The notes: a model not told the origin generated them from the letters alone. Positions 1 through 9,496 are shown, counted from the first letter of the stretch. The stretch is DNA of 64,000 nt from Bermanella sp051277445 (GCA_051277445.1 JBNMQC010000001.1:149826-213825), one strand, 5' to 3'. Made by a program: numbers and translations.

Positions 1-1
1 G

Positions 2-391
2 AAATACTACTACTATCCAGGCTGGCATGAGCCAGGCTCCATGATGGAATACACCGTTAACAAAACGGCATTTGAAGCCTTACCAAAAGACTTACAAGCC
101 ATCGTAAAAGTGGCATCCCGTGCTGCCAACCAAGACATGCTGGACGAATACACCTCACGTAATAATAAAGCCCTGCAAGAGCTAATTAATAAGCATGGTG
201 TTGATGTGCGCGCCTATCCAGATGACGTATTACAAAAACTAAAAGGTTTGTCGTATGAAGTACTAGAAGAATTAGCCGCGAAAGACCCAATGAGCAAAAA
301 AGTGTATGAGTCGTTTAAGGCTTATAGAGATAATGTGGTGGAGTATCATAAGATTTCTGAGCAAGCGTATTTGAATGCTCGTAGTAAATAA
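2..391 (+). CDS. TRAP transporter substrate-binding protein (DctP/TakP type), C-terminal fragment
   Basis: The reading frame is open from base 2, so this is the 3' end of a gene that begins outside the window; the first ATG at 41 is internal. The residues before it (YYYPGWHEPGS) and the helical tail match the C-terminal lobe of periplasmic TRAP binding proteins of the DctP/TakP group, which deliver carboxylates or 2-oxoacids to a DctQM permease. The permease subunits are at 2205-4091 on the opposite strand and converge on this gene, so the three subunits are not one operon here. The substrate cannot be told from this fragment. Confidence 0.8.
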   Translation, partial: KYYYYPGWHEPGSMMEYTVNKTAFEALPKDLQAIVKVASRAANQDMLDEYTSRNNKALQELINKHGVDVRAYPDDVLQKLKGLSYEVLEELAAKDPMSKKVYESFKAYRDNVVEYHKISEQAYLNARSK

Positions 392-409
392 TTTAAACAA
401 GGATTTGCT

Positions 410-1189
410 TTGAAGTATCTATTTAAAATCTACTTAATTTTAAGCGCGCTTTTTATTTCAGGGTGTGCAGCACCCTATAAACCACCAACAGAAAAGGCAC
501 CACAAAATTGGTATGGTAAAACTGGATTTTTATATGAAAAAAAAACGCTTAAGATTATTAATAGAGAGCCAAAAGAAGGCGATATTGTTTTAACGAGTAA
601 AGTGCACCTAAGGCGAACAGCAGAAATTACAGATGGGGTTGTATTTCGCTCTGCATTTGGTAGCGAAATGCTTTTTTCAGCAGGTACAGCTATATGGGCA
701 GAGCAGTACTCAGTATTCAAAGCTAAACGAAATGAACCTGAATATAAAAATCAACAGGAAGAAAACAATCCTATTGAATGGTGTGGATTTGTGAATGGCG
801 GAAGTATCCATATTCCGGAATCAGAGTTGTATTGTATGTTCTGGGAAGCGCCTAATGAAGCTAGATATGTGAGAGGATACGGCAGTAAATTGGGTGCTTC
901 TCATATACCTAGAAGTATTTCTAGCAAAGGTGGTACGTTGGGGCCAGTTCCTAACTTTATAGAAAAAGATATCAAGCTAGATGAAACGTTTACGGTTAAA
1001 ATCTTTGTAGATAAGATAAATAAAATTGGAGTAAAATTCAAAGAGGATATTTCAAATGGTAGTTATGTTGTAAGTAGTAACTATTTCTATTTGAAATGGG
1101 CGGACAGTAATTTGGTGAATCGCGATGGTTTAAAATTGTCAGTATTTGCCAGTGATAATTACACTGCATTAAAAATAAAAAGTGATTAA
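410..1189 (+). CDS. putative lipoprotein, unknown function
   Basis: A 259-residue protein that starts at TTG 410, preceded by a good ribosome site (AAGGA at 399-403). The N-terminus is a lipoprotein signal: Lys, a hydrophobic run, then a lipobox ending in Ser-Gly-Cys at about residue 19. The rest is a soluble, beta-rich-looking domain of no family I recognise. It follows the TRAP binding protein by 18 bp and the next lipoprotein gene starts 8 bp downstream, so the pair is probably co-transcribed. It should sit in the inner or outer membrane facing the periplasm. Confidence 0.65.
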   Translation: MKYLFKIYLILSALFISGCAAPYKPPTEKAPQNWYGKTGFLYEKKTLKIINREPKEGDIVLTSKVHLRRTAEITDGVVFRSAFGSEMLFSAGTAIWAEQYSVFKAKRNEPEYKNQQEENNPIEWCGFVNGGSIHIPESELYCMFWEAPNEARYVRGYGSKLGASHIPRSISSKGGTLGPVPNFIEKDIKLDETFTVKIFVDKINKIGVKFKEDISNGSYVVSSNYFYLKWADSNLVNRDGLKLSVFASDNYTALKIKSD

Positions 1190-1197
1190 GGATAATA

Positions 1198-1572
1198 ATG
1201 AAGCACACAATTATAGGTCTATGTCTGCTGGTATTAGTTGGTTGTACTAGCATGACACAGCAATCATTCCCCTTGGCAGATATGCAACTTGTTGATCCAG
1301 ATAAAGCATTAATCATTGTTAAGAGAAAAAGAGAGCATAGTCGAAGTGCTGTTCAGGCTGAAGTTTTCGATAATGGTCGGCTTGTTGGTAAATCTGGTGT
1401 TTTACCTCGAGCTGGGCAATCCAGTAATTGGTTAATTTGGGAGAGGGAACCGGGAGAAATGAAACTAGCGTTGAAACCCGGAGATAAGGACCAAATAATT
1501 GAAAATGTGTTGGCTGGTAAGAAATATGAATATTTAATCTCAGATACTTTTTGGGGACTAACTCTTAAGTAA
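1198..1572 (+). CDS. putative small lipoprotein
   Basis: A 124-residue protein with a short signal peptide and a lipobox (VLVGC), followed by a small beta-rich domain (ALIIVKRKRE..., then a stretch rich in Trp, Glu and Pro). The domain recalls the DUF2846 type of small periplasmic lipoproteins, but the match is by eye only. It is 8 bp behind the previous lipoprotein gene and ends just before a hairpin terminator, so it closes this small operon. Confidence 0.6.
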   Translation: MKHTIIGLCLLVLVGCTSMTQQSFPLADMQLVDPDKALIIVKRKREHSRSAVQAEVFDNGRLVGKSGVLPRAGQSSNWLIWEREPGEMKLALKPGDKDQIIENVLAGKKYEYLISDTFWGLTLK

Positions 1573-1578
1573 AAAATT

Positions 1579-1605
1579 AAAACGGGAGTCATTGGCTCCC
1601 GTTTT
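1579..1605 (+). terminator. rho-independent terminator, probably bidirectional
   Basis: A perfect 10-bp stem (AAAACGGGAG paired with CTCCCGTTTT, 7-nt loop) followed by a T-rich run. It ends the two-lipoprotein operon and, read from the other strand, could also stop the thioesterase gene. Confidence 0.85.
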
Positions 1606-1639
1606 CTTTTCTACTAGCATCAGACATCTGGCCCAATTA

Positions 1640-2038
1640 TCAATCCTGCGGCACCTGACGAATACGTCCATTGTCATCCATGGCCACATAGATAAATGTT
1701 GACTCACTCACCTTAGTTAGCTCATCGTAATAGGTGTTCTGACTCCACACTTCTACTTGTACATGAATAGACGTGCGACCAATCTCTTTCACCTTGGTAT
1801 AGCAGCAAATGGCGTTGCCCGATTTCACCGGTGATAAAAACGCAGTGGCTTCGCTGGCCACCATGGTGACACGGCCTTTAGAGATCATCCGCGCCGTATC
1901 TTCGGCGGCGGCGTCCATTTTGCCTAATACCCAACCACCACTGATGTCGCCATTGGCGTTGCAGTCGGCTTGTGTGGGAATAATGCGCAGGGTTAACCTG
2001 CCATTGGGTAGCGGTGTGTCTTCAGTAAAATCATTCAT
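1640..2038 (-). CDS. acyl-CoA thioesterase, YciA-like hotdog fold
   Basis: A 132-residue single hotdog-domain protein. The motif ADCNANGDISGGWVLGKMD near residues 24-42 is the helix and active-site region typical of YciA/cytosolic acyl-CoA hydrolases, where a conserved Asn-Gly-Asp region and a following Asp help hydrolyse the thioester to free acid and CoA. The C-terminal strands (FIYVAMDDNGR) also fit. The length matches the family. It lies between the lipoprotein operon and the TRAP permease genes, transcribed with the latter orientation but 166 bp away, so it is probably a separate unit. Confidence 0.85.
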   Translation of the reverse strand: MNDFTEDTPLPNGRLTLRIIPTQADCNANGDISGGWVLGKMDAAAEDTARMISKGRVTMVASEATAFLSPVKSGNAICCYTKVKEIGRTSIHVQVEVWSQNTYYDELTKVSESTFIYVAMDDNGRIRQVPQD

Positions 2039-2126
2039 GATGTCATCTTATTATGTTTATTAATGGGAGCCGTTTTACTCCCATTGGTTTTGCAATACAA
2101 GCGAACACATTGTTGTGGGTCACAAA

Positions 2127-2152
2127 CCCATGACTGATTGTTTAATCATGGG
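2127..2152. repeat. hairpin downstream of dctM
   Basis: An inverted repeat (CCCATGA paired with TCATGGG, 12-nt spacer) between the thioesterase start and the dctM stop. There is no T-run on either strand, so it may be an RNA-stabilising hairpin rather than a terminator. Confidence 0.4.
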
Positions 2153-2204
2153 TAAAACTGTGAGCTAGGGGGCTTTTTAGAGTGCTTGTGTGCTTGGTTT
2201 GTTT

Positions 2205-3572
2205 TTAGTTATAGATTTGATCCGGCAACCAGGTGGCCAGCTCTGGTATGCAGGCAAGCAATATCAGCACCAATAATTGGATTAAGATAAACGGCATCAC
2301 GCCCTTGTAGATATCCAGGCTCTTGACTGTATCACCGGCCACACCGCGCAGATAAAACAGCGCAAAGCCAAAAGGCGGTGTTAAGAAGCTGGTTTGCAAG
2401 TTAATGGCAATCATGATGCCAAGCCAAACTGGGTCTAAGCCCATAGCCAGTAGAACAGGTGCTACGATGGGCACCACCACAAAAGTGATCTCGATAAAGT
2501 CTAAGATAAAGCCTAAGAAAAAGATCACCACCATGACGACGATGGTGGCACCAATGACACCACCTGGCATGTCTTGGAAAAAGCTTTCCACGAGTTCATC
2601 GCCGCCGTAGCCACGGAACACCAGCGAGAAGACAGCCGCCCCAAAGAAGATCATGAACACCATGGCGCTCACGTTTAAGGTGCCATCCATGGTTTCTTTT
2701 AGCTGCTTCATGTTTAGGCTTTTGTTTAAAAACGCCAGCAAGGTGGCGCCTACCGCGCCCACACCAGCGGCTTCAGTAGGTGTAGCGATACCACTTAAAA
2801 TGCTGCCCAGTACCGCAATAATCAGTAATAACGGTGGGGCCATTTGTTTAATGGCCTGTGCCCAACTGGCAGACTCATCGGTCTTGGCCATGGCCGGCGC
2901 CATTTCTGGTTTTAACCACGCTAAGACCAATACATAGACTATGTAGGCGAAGACTAAAATCAGCCCAGGAATTAAGGCGCCCATGAATAAGTCCGCCACA
3001 GAGATGGTCTCTGGGCTGAATATCCCCATTTTTAATTGGGCCTGCTGGTACGCGCTGGAAAGCACGTCTGCTAGCAGAATCAGCGCCATGGACGGCGGGA
3101 TGATTTGCCCCAGCGTACCCGTGGCACAGATGGTGCCTGTGGCTAAAGCCGGGCTGTAATTGTTTTTCAGCATGGTGGGCAAGGTAATCACCCCCATGGT
3201 CACCACGGTGGCACCTATGATTCCGGTACTGGCAGCCAGCAGCATGCCCACTAAGATCACAGAGATGGCTAAACCGCCGCGCATGGAGCCAAATAAGCCG
3301 CCCATGGTTTTCAGTAGATTCTCAGCGATTTTGCTCTTTTCAAGCATGATGCCCATGAACACAAACAGAGGCACCGCAATCAACAGCTGATTACTCATGA
3401 TGCCAAATAGGCGGTTGGGTAGGGCTTCTAAGAATGCGCCATCAAATTGGCCAGTAATCGTGCCTAGCAAGGCAAACATCAGAGCCACGCCAGATAAGGT
3501 AAACGCCACTGGATAACCCAGCATCAATACGGCGCACACCGCAATAAACATAATAAAGGGCATGAATTCCAT
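2205..3572 (-). CDS. dctM: TRAP transporter large permease subunit DctM
   Basis: A 455-residue, almost wholly hydrophobic protein with about 12-13 membrane segments, the normal size for DctM. Segments such as GIIGATVVTMGVITLP and TGTLGQIIPPSMALILLADV are typical of the family. DctM is the sodium-coupled permease of tripartite ATP-independent periplasmic transporters. Its ATG directly abuts the dctQ stop codon (TAA then ATG, no gap), with a GGAGGG ribosome site inside the end of dctQ, so the two are translationally coupled. Confidence 0.93.
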   Translation of the reverse strand: MEFMPFIMFIAVCAVLMLGYPVAFTLSGVALMFALLGTITGQFDGAFLEALPNRLFGIMSNQLLIAVPLFVFMGIMLEKSKIAENLLKTMGGLFGSMRGGLAISVILVGMLLAASTGIIGATVVTMGVITLPTMLKNNYSPALATGTICATGTLGQIIPPSMALILLADVLSSAYQQAQLKMGIFSPETISVADLFMGALIPGLILVFAYIVYVLVLAWLKPEMAPAMAKTDESASWAQAIKQMAPPLLLIIAVLGSILSGIATPTEAAGVGAVGATLLAFLNKSLNMKQLKETMDGTLNVSAMVFMIFFGAAVFSLVFRGYGGDELVESFFQDMPGGVIGATIVVMVVIFFLGFILDFIEITFVVVPIVAPVLLAMGLDPVWLGIMIAINLQTSFLTPPFGFALFYLRGVAGDTVKSLDIYKGVMPFILIQLLVLILLACIPELATWLPDQIYN

Positions 3573-4091
3573 TTATTTGCCCTCCGTTTGGCTGGCCAGC
3601 TGCTTTAAGGCGGTGCCGTGGCGAATGAGGTTGGCGATGCCTTGCAGGCTCAGTAATAGCGGTAAAATCAATAACAGACTTTTTAATACATATAAGAAAG
3701 GTAAGCCATTGCCCTCTACGCTGCGCTCGCCCATGGCAAAACTGCTGCTCACATAAGGCAGGCAAATCATAAAAATAAAGCCGCAAGTAGGCAGTAATAA
3801 AAAGAGAGTGCCAAGTAGGTTGACCCAGTGCTGCTTACGTTCGCTCATGTGTTGGTAAAACACATCTACACGTACATGGGCATCTTGCTGCAAGGTATAG
3901 GCGGCGCCGAGCATAAATAAGCTGGCATGAAAGTAGGTCATGGTTTCTTGCAGGGCAATGGGGGACCAGTTAAACAAATAACGTAGGGCCACAACTAAGG
4001 CGGTATTGACCACAAGTATTAACCCTAAATAGCGGGTGGCAAGGCCGACGCGTGTAATGAAGGCTTCAATATAAAGCTGAATAGGTGTCAT
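3573..4091 (-). CDS. dctQ: TRAP transporter small permease subunit DctQ
   Basis: A 172-residue protein with four predicted membrane helices (about residues 17-37, 50-70, 90-112 and 135-157), as expected of DctQ. It forms the membrane complex with DctM. It is the first gene of the dctQM pair; the binding-protein gene is on the other strand at the left edge. The nature of the carboxylate carried is not evident. Confidence 0.87.
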   Translation of the reverse strand: MTPIQLYIEAFITRVGLATRYLGLILVVNTALVVALRYLFNWSPIALQETMTYFHASLFMLGAAYTLQQDAHVRVDVFYQHMSERKQHWVNLLGTLFLLLPTCGFIFMICLPYVSSSFAMGERSVEGNGLPFLYVLKSLLLILPLLLSLQGIANLIRHGTALKQLASQTEGK

Positions 4092-4245
4092 AAAGGCGGC
4101 TAATTAGTAGAAAATTGCTCGGCATTATAACCATGTTTTATCGGGCTGTGAGGGCTAATCCGTAGGAAGTAGTAGGTATCATGCAGGTTTGAACTGATTT
4201 TGGAAGAAACCCGCCAATCTCACTGGTTAGGATTTGTATGACAGT

Positions 4246-4263
4246 CTGTAATATTACTGTCAC
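4246..4263 (+). promoter_or_regulatory. Pho box and -10 of the pst promoter
   Basis: CTGTAAT-ATTA-CTGTCAC is a two-repeat PhoB site with the usual 7-4-7 layout. A -10-like TATATT lies at 4274-4279, 10 bp after it, which is where PhoB replaces the -35 contact. It should switch on pstS under phosphate starvation through the PhoB/PhoR pair encoded at 25.6-27.7 kb. Confidence 0.85.
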
Positions 4264-4322
4264 ATATGTGAAATATATTAGGTAGCGTACATAAAGCGAA
4301 TAACTCCAGAAGGAGAGAGCAA

Positions 4323-5288
4323 ATGAAACTAACAAAACTACTTGCATCAATGACTTTAGTGGCCAGCGCCATTAGCTTGCCAGCGATGGCGGCTGTGGAT
4401 GCTGACATTCCTGCTTACACCAAATCAAGCGGTGTATCCGGTAACGTATCCAGTGTGGGTTCTGACACCCTAGCGAATATGATGACATTATGGGCTGAAC
4501 AATTTAAACGTGAATACCCAAATGTAAACATTCAGATTCAAGCGGCGGGTTCTTCGACTGCGCCACCAGCACTGACTGAAGGTACTTCAAACTTAGGCCC
4601 TATGAGCCGCAAAATGAAAGATAAAGAAATTGAGTCTTTCGAAAACAAATTTGGCTACAAGCCAACAGCGGTTCCGGTTGCAATTGATGCCCTTGCGGTA
4701 TTTGTAAACAAAGATAACCCAATTAAAGGCTTAGAGATGAAGGAAGTGGATGCCATCTTCTCTCGTACTCGTAAATGTGGCGTGGCTAAGTCAATGGATA
4801 CCTGGGGTGATGTAGGTCTAGACGGCGCTTGGAGCGGTAAAAAAGTCGAACTTTACGGTCGTAACTCTGTATCCGGCACTTACGGTTACTTCAAGAAAAT
4901 CGCCCTATGTAAAGGTGACTTCAAAAACACCGTAAAAGAACAGCCAGGTTCTGCATCGGTTGTGCAAGCGGTTTCTTCATCTGTTAATGGCGTGGGTTAC
5001 TCAGGTATGGGTTACCAAACCTCAAGTGTTCGTGCGGTGCCTTTATCTAAAAAAGGTGGCAAGTATGTTTCTGCGACACCTGAAAACGCAGTAAACGGCA
5101 GCTACCCGCTTTCTCGTTTCTTGTACGTTTATGTGAACAAGAAGCCAAATGGCGCACTAGCACCGATCGAGCGTGAGTTTTTAAAAATGATTTTGTCTCA
5201 GCAAGGTCAAGACATCGTAGCGAAAGATGGTTACATCCCATTACCAGCAAAAGTGGTTAAGAAAACGCTTAAGAGCCTAGGTTTGTAA
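4323..5288 (+). CDS. pstS: phosphate ABC transporter periplasmic binding protein PstS
   Basis: A 321-residue exported protein: signal peptide with an AMA cleavage site near residue 24, then a type II periplasmic binding fold. Residues such as SSVGSDTL, AAGSSTAPPAL, GPMSR and YGRNSVSGTYGYF are the phosphate-ligand loops of the PstS/SphX group. It has a strong ribosome site (AAGGAG) and sits behind a Pho box. It captures inorganic phosphate for the PstCAB permease encoded next to it. Confidence 0.95.
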   Translation: MKLTKLLASMTLVASAISLPAMAAVDADIPAYTKSSGVSGNVSSVGSDTLANMMTLWAEQFKREYPNVNIQIQAAGSSTAPPALTEGTSNLGPMSRKMKDKEIESFENKFGYKPTAVPVAIDALAVFVNKDNPIKGLEMKEVDAIFSRTRKCGVAKSMDTWGDVGLDGAWSGKKVELYGRNSVSGTYGYFKKIALCKGDFKNTVKEQPGSASVVQAVSSSVNGVGYSGMGYQTSSVRAVPLSKKGGKYVSATPENAVNGSYPLSRFLYVYVNKKPNGALAPIEREFLKMILSQQGQDIVAKDGYIPLPAKVVKKTLKSLGL

Positions 5289-5312
5289 TCGCTAGCTAAT
5301 GATCATGCAGTA

Positions 5313-5352
5313 AAAAACGCGCGGGGGATTGATCCCCCGTTAGCGTGTTTGA
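5313..5352 (+). repeat. stem-loop between pstS and pstC
   Basis: A strong hairpin (CGGGGGAT/ATCCCCCG around a 2-nt loop, extended by flanking ACGC/GCGT). There is no long T-run after it. Such a structure after a binding-protein gene could stabilise pstS mRNA and attenuate read-through into pstC, giving more PstS than permease. Confidence 0.6.
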
Positions 5353-5432
5353 TAAACCCGTTATGTATATAACATTCGGATGAGCCGTTACAATGGCCCG
5401 CCGTTTTAGCTAACAAAGTGATAAAGCGAATT

Positions 5433-7691
5433 ATGAGTACGCCTTCAACACCTGAAATCAATTTTGATACGCCCGCCTTGAGACGTCATCGTAAAGGCCG
5501 TGCGATTAAAGACCAGCTTGCAAAAGTGGGTATTGCCGTTGGTGGCTTAAGCATTATCGGTGCTGTGCTATTAATTTTCTTTTATCTGCTTTATGAAGTG
5601 GCACCGATGTTTGTGCCCGCTGATGTGGAAAAACTCAGTAGCTACAATATTCCAGGTGAGCAAAGCACTGCAAAATCTCCAACCTTATTACTTGCCATGG
5701 AAGAGCAAGCCGAAGTGGCATTGCGAATTCAAGAAAATGGCGACTTCACATTCTTCGCGGTGGAAAACGGCGATGTGATTAAAAACTATCGCTTGCCCTT
5801 ACAAGGCGACATCAGTGCATACGATATTAATACACAGGCGTCCCGTGAAATGGCGTTTGTGAATAAAGAAGGCGATGTGTTTATTGCCAAACACAACTAC
5901 CGTATTACCTATCCGAACGATGTTCGACTCATTACACCAAAAGTGGACTTCCCATATGGCGAAGCGCCACTAAAAATCTTCGACGAACCCACAGCCGTGA
6001 ACAATATTACCTTACGTGATGGCGAAGATGCATTAGTACTGGCGGCCATTGATGAACAAGGCCAGCTTCACGTTACGCGCTTTAATAAAGATGTGGATTT
6101 CTTAACCGACGAAGTGGTACTTGAATCAGAAGTGGTTAACCTGCCAAAAATATCGGGTCGCATTAATCAAGTTGAAGTGGATCAAGGTATGAACTGGATG
6201 TTTGTACTGGCCGATCAGCGTTTATTGCACGTGATTAATTTAAACAGTGAAACCCTCGAGCAAACGGTGACATTGGATGACGTGGGCATCATCACCAGTC
6301 TTGATATGTTATTGGGTGAAAACTCCCTTTTAATTGGTACCAGCACGGGCCAAGTTAGCCAATGGTTTATGGCGCGTAAAGACGGTAAGTGGCGTTTACA
6401 ACAAGTTCGTAACTTTGAAATGCAACACGGTGAAGTAAAAGCCATCTCAACTGAGCAGCGTCGTAAAGGCTTTTTTGTTGCCAGTGTTGAGGGCCACGTA
6501 GCCATTTTCCACAGTACGGCCCACCGCACTTTATTTAATGAAAAATTAGTGGATAGCGAAATCGTTAACCTTACGATCAGCCCACGTGCCAAAGATTTAT
6601 TAATCGAAACCGCCGACGGCAAGATCACCCACTTTAAAGTGGACAATGATCACCCTGAGATCTCTTGGTCATCTATGTGGGATGAGGTTTGGTATGAGGG
6701 GTATGAAGAACCCACATACACTTGGCAGAGCTCGTCTTCATCATCTGACTTTGAACCTAAGTATTCATTGGTGCCCTTGGTGTTTGGTACGTTAAAAGGT
6801 GCGTTTTATGCCATGATGTTGGCCGCACCGTTAGCCATTGCTGGCGCAATTTATACCGCATATTTCATGGCTCCGGCTCTGCGTCGTAAAGTAAAACCGA
6901 TTATTGAATTAATGGAGGCACTGCCGACCGTTATTTTGGGTTTTCTTGCGGGCTTGGTATTAGCGCCGTTTATTGAAAATAATTTGCTGGGCATATTTAT
7001 TATGATGATCGTGGTGCCGATCGCCATGTTGGTGTTTGGTTTCACCTGGGTCAATTTGCCCGCCAAGATTCGCCATGCGGTGCCGGATGGTTGGGATTCA
7101 CTGCTATTGATACCCGTGATTATTTTAGCCGTGTATGTGGCCATTCAATTTAGCCCAGCCCTTGAGAGTTTATTCTTCGGCGGCTCCATGACCACTTGGT
7201 TGAACAACGACCTAGGGGTGACCTTTAGTCAGCGTAATGCCTTAATCGTTGGTCTTGCCATGGGCTTTGCGGTGATCCCAACGATTTTCTCCATTGCAGA
7301 AGACGCCATCTTTAGTGTGCCTAAGTCACTTACCTATGGCTCGCTTGCATTGGGTGCGACGCCTTGGCAAACCATGATTAAGGTCGTGCTGCCAACCGCA
7401 AGCCCAGGTATCTTCTCAGCCTTAATGATTGGTCTGGGCCGAGCAGTGGGTGAAACCATGATCGTATTAATGGCCACCGGTAATACACCGATTACTGATA
7501 TGAATATTTTTGAAGGCATGCGTACCTTGGCCGCCAATATCGCGGTGGAAATTCCAGAATCGGAAGTGGCCAGTACCCACTATCGCATTCTGTTCCTAAC
7601 CGGTTTTGTCTTGTTCTTGTTTACCTTTGTATTCAATACCGCAGCTGAAACCATACGTCAGCGTTTACGCACTAAATACGGTCAGTTGTAG
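5433..7691 (+). CDS. pstC: phosphate ABC transporter permease PstC, long form
   Basis: Inner-membrane permease of the Pst system, 752 residues from ATG 5433; a GTG at 5418 is in frame but has no ribosome site. It is more than twice the length of E. coli PstC. One membrane helix at about residues 35-58 is followed by about 370 residues of soluble, beta-rich sequence, then the permease core of the last 300 residues, with an EAA-type loop (ALGATPWQTMIKVVLP) that contacts PstB. Long PstC forms are known from Pseudomonas and Vibrio. The large domain should be periplasmic. Confidence 0.92.
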   Translation: MSTPSTPEINFDTPALRRHRKGRAIKDQLAKVGIAVGGLSIIGAVLLIFFYLLYEVAPMFVPADVEKLSSYNIPGEQSTAKSPTLLLAMEEQAEVALRIQENGDFTFFAVENGDVIKNYRLPLQGDISAYDINTQASREMAFVNKEGDVFIAKHNYRITYPNDVRLITPKVDFPYGEAPLKIFDEPTAVNNITLRDGEDALVLAAIDEQGQLHVTRFNKDVDFLTDEVVLESEVVNLPKISGRINQVEVDQGMNWMFVLADQRLLHVINLNSETLEQTVTLDDVGIITSLDMLLGENSLLIGTSTGQVSQWFMARKDGKWRLQQVRNFEMQHGEVKAISTEQRRKGFFVASVEGHVAIFHSTAHRTLFNEKLVDSEIVNLTISPRAKDLLIETADGKITHFKVDNDHPEISWSSMWDEVWYEGYEEPTYTWQSSSSSSDFEPKYSLVPLVFGTLKGAFYAMMLAAPLAIAGAIYTAYFMAPALRRKVKPIIELMEALPTVILGFLAGLVLAPFIENNLLGIFIMMIVVPIAMLVFGFTWVNLPAKIRHAVPDGWDSLLLIPVIILAVYVAIQFSPALESLFFGGSMTTWLNNDLGVTFSQRNALIVGLAMGFAVIPTIFSIAEDAIFSVPKSLTYGSLALGATPWQTMIKVVLPTASPGIFSALMIGLGRAVGETMIVLMATGNTPITDMNIFEGMRTLAANIAVEIPESEVASTHYRILFLTGFVLFLFTFVFNTAAETIRQRLRTKYGQL

Positions 7692-7702
7692 GAGATCGAT
7701 TC

Positions 7703-9379
7703 ATGAGAGTTTCAGTTAAAGAATGGATTAAATCCGGCTCACCATTTATTTGGTTAAATGCCGGTGCCGTCGCCATCAGTATCATTATGGTGTTGGGTCT
7801 AATTGGTTTTATTGCAGCAAAAGGCCTTGTGCATTTTTGGCCTGGTAAAATCATGGAGGCCACTTATACATTGCCGGGTAACACACCTGCGATTGTGATG
7901 GGTCAGATTAGCGATAGCGAAATGGTGCCCCAGTCGCAGCTAAAAGCCATTGGTTTGAATACCGAAGACGGAGCCCTAGAAGCCAAGCGTATTTTGATTA
8001 AAGTCGGTAACCGTGATGTATATGGCGGCGACTTCCGTTGGGTGCTTGAGCACCATCTAAGTAATATTGACTACCCTGAAAAAGCCATGGCTATCGAGCG
8101 TCGTGAATGGGGTAATTTTTACGGCTTTTTAGATAAGGTGTATGAAGGTGAAACACTGGTTGCAGATGGTCAGCAAGACCATGACAACGCATGGCAGCAT
8201 TTTCAAACCTTAATTGCACGTGCATTAGCGATCCATGATGAAATCATGGATATTCAAAAGCACGATATTGGCGCGATCAACTATGAAATTGAACGTCTAC
8301 GTTTAAAGCAGCGTTCTTATGAGTTAAAAAATAGTTACGGCGAAGAACAAAAAGCCGAGTTAGAACAAGCGCGTCAAGCGCTGGATGCTGAGTACCAAGG
8401 TTACCAAGCGCAGCTTAATGAGCTTTATGCAGCATTGGCCCGTGACCACTTTACCGCCATCGAAATGGGTGGGCAGAGTGTGCATATTAAAATGTCTGAA
8501 GTGGTGCGTGCGTTTGAACCAAATAATATGAGCTTCTTTGAAAAAGTTGGTCATTACTTTTCGAAAGTGGGCGAGTTCTTAGGTGACGACCCCCGTGAAG
8601 CCAACACTGAAGGCGGTGTATTCCCTGCCATTTTCGGCACGGTATTGATGGTGATTCTAATGGCCATCATGGTAACCCCTTTGGGTGTGGTGGCCGCTGT
8701 GTATCTTCGTGAATATGCCAAGCAAGGTACGATCACCAAGGTGATTCGAATTGCAGTAAATAACTTAGCCGGTGTGCCATCCATTGTTTATGGTGTATTT
8801 GGCCTGGGTTTCTTTGTCTACTTTTTAGGGGGCACCATTGATGAGTTGTTCTTCCCTGAAGCCTTACCTTCACCGACGTTTGGTACCTCTGGTTTGTTAT
8901 GGGCCTCGATCACCTTGGCCTTGTTAACCCTGCCGGTTGTGATTGTCGCCACTGAAGAAGGTTTAGCCCGTATTCCGCGTATGATTCGCGAAGGTTCTTT
9001 GGCATTGGGTGCCACCAAATGGGAAACCCTAACCCGTGTTATTTTACCCATGGCAAGCCCGGCCATGATGACAGGTGTCATCCTTGCAGTTGCCCGTGCC
9101 GCTGGCGAAGTAGCGCCATTGATGTTGGTGGGCGTGGTGAAGCTAGCCCCAACTTTACCGTTAAACGGTAACTATCCGTTTTTGCATCTTGATCAAAAAT
9201 TCATGCACCTTGGCTTCCATATTTACGACGTGGGTTTCCAGAGCCCCAACGTTGAAGCGGCTCGTCCATTGGTATACGCCACGGCCTTATTATTAGTAAT
9301 TGTGATCGCCTTATTGAATTTATCTGCGATCTATATCCGTAACCATCTACGTGAGAAATACAAATCACTAGAGATGTGA
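7703..9379 (+). CDS. pstA: phosphate ABC transporter permease PstA, long form
   Basis: A 558-residue partner of PstC with a good AGGAG site 11 bp after pstC. A first helix lies at about residues 20-42, then about 250 residues of charged sequence, including a probable coiled coil around residues 170-240, then the permease core with its EAA loop (LALGATKWETLTRVILP). E. coli PstA has about 296 residues, so the insertion is large; it matches in position the extra domain of PstC. The two probably pair in the periplasm. Confidence 0.92.
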   Translation: MRVSVKEWIKSGSPFIWLNAGAVAISIIMVLGLIGFIAAKGLVHFWPGKIMEATYTLPGNTPAIVMGQISDSEMVPQSQLKAIGLNTEDGALEAKRILIKVGNRDVYGGDFRWVLEHHLSNIDYPEKAMAIERREWGNFYGFLDKVYEGETLVADGQQDHDNAWQHFQTLIARALAIHDEIMDIQKHDIGAINYEIERLRLKQRSYELKNSYGEEQKAELEQARQALDAEYQGYQAQLNELYAALARDHFTAIEMGGQSVHIKMSEVVRAFEPNNMSFFEKVGHYFSKVGEFLGDDPREANTEGGVFPAIFGTVLMVILMAIMVTPLGVVAAVYLREYAKQGTITKVIRIAVNNLAGVPSIVYGVFGLGFFVYFLGGTIDELFFPEALPSPTFGTSGLLWASITLALLTLPVVIVATEEGLARIPRMIREGSLALGATKWETLTRVILPMASPAMMTGVILAVARAAGEVAPLMLVGVVKLAPTLPLNGNYPFLHLDQKFMHLGFHIYDVGFQSPNVEAARPLVYATALLLVIVIALLNLSAIYIRNHLREKYKSLEM

Positions 9380-9496
9380 CAATAGGATGTACGAACACCG
9401 CGTGCGCATGGATACGCAGAAGCGGTGTTTCAGATTAGAAAGACATAAGCGTGTGAAAGACACAGAGCAGAATTTAAAATTATAGTGAATGAAATT

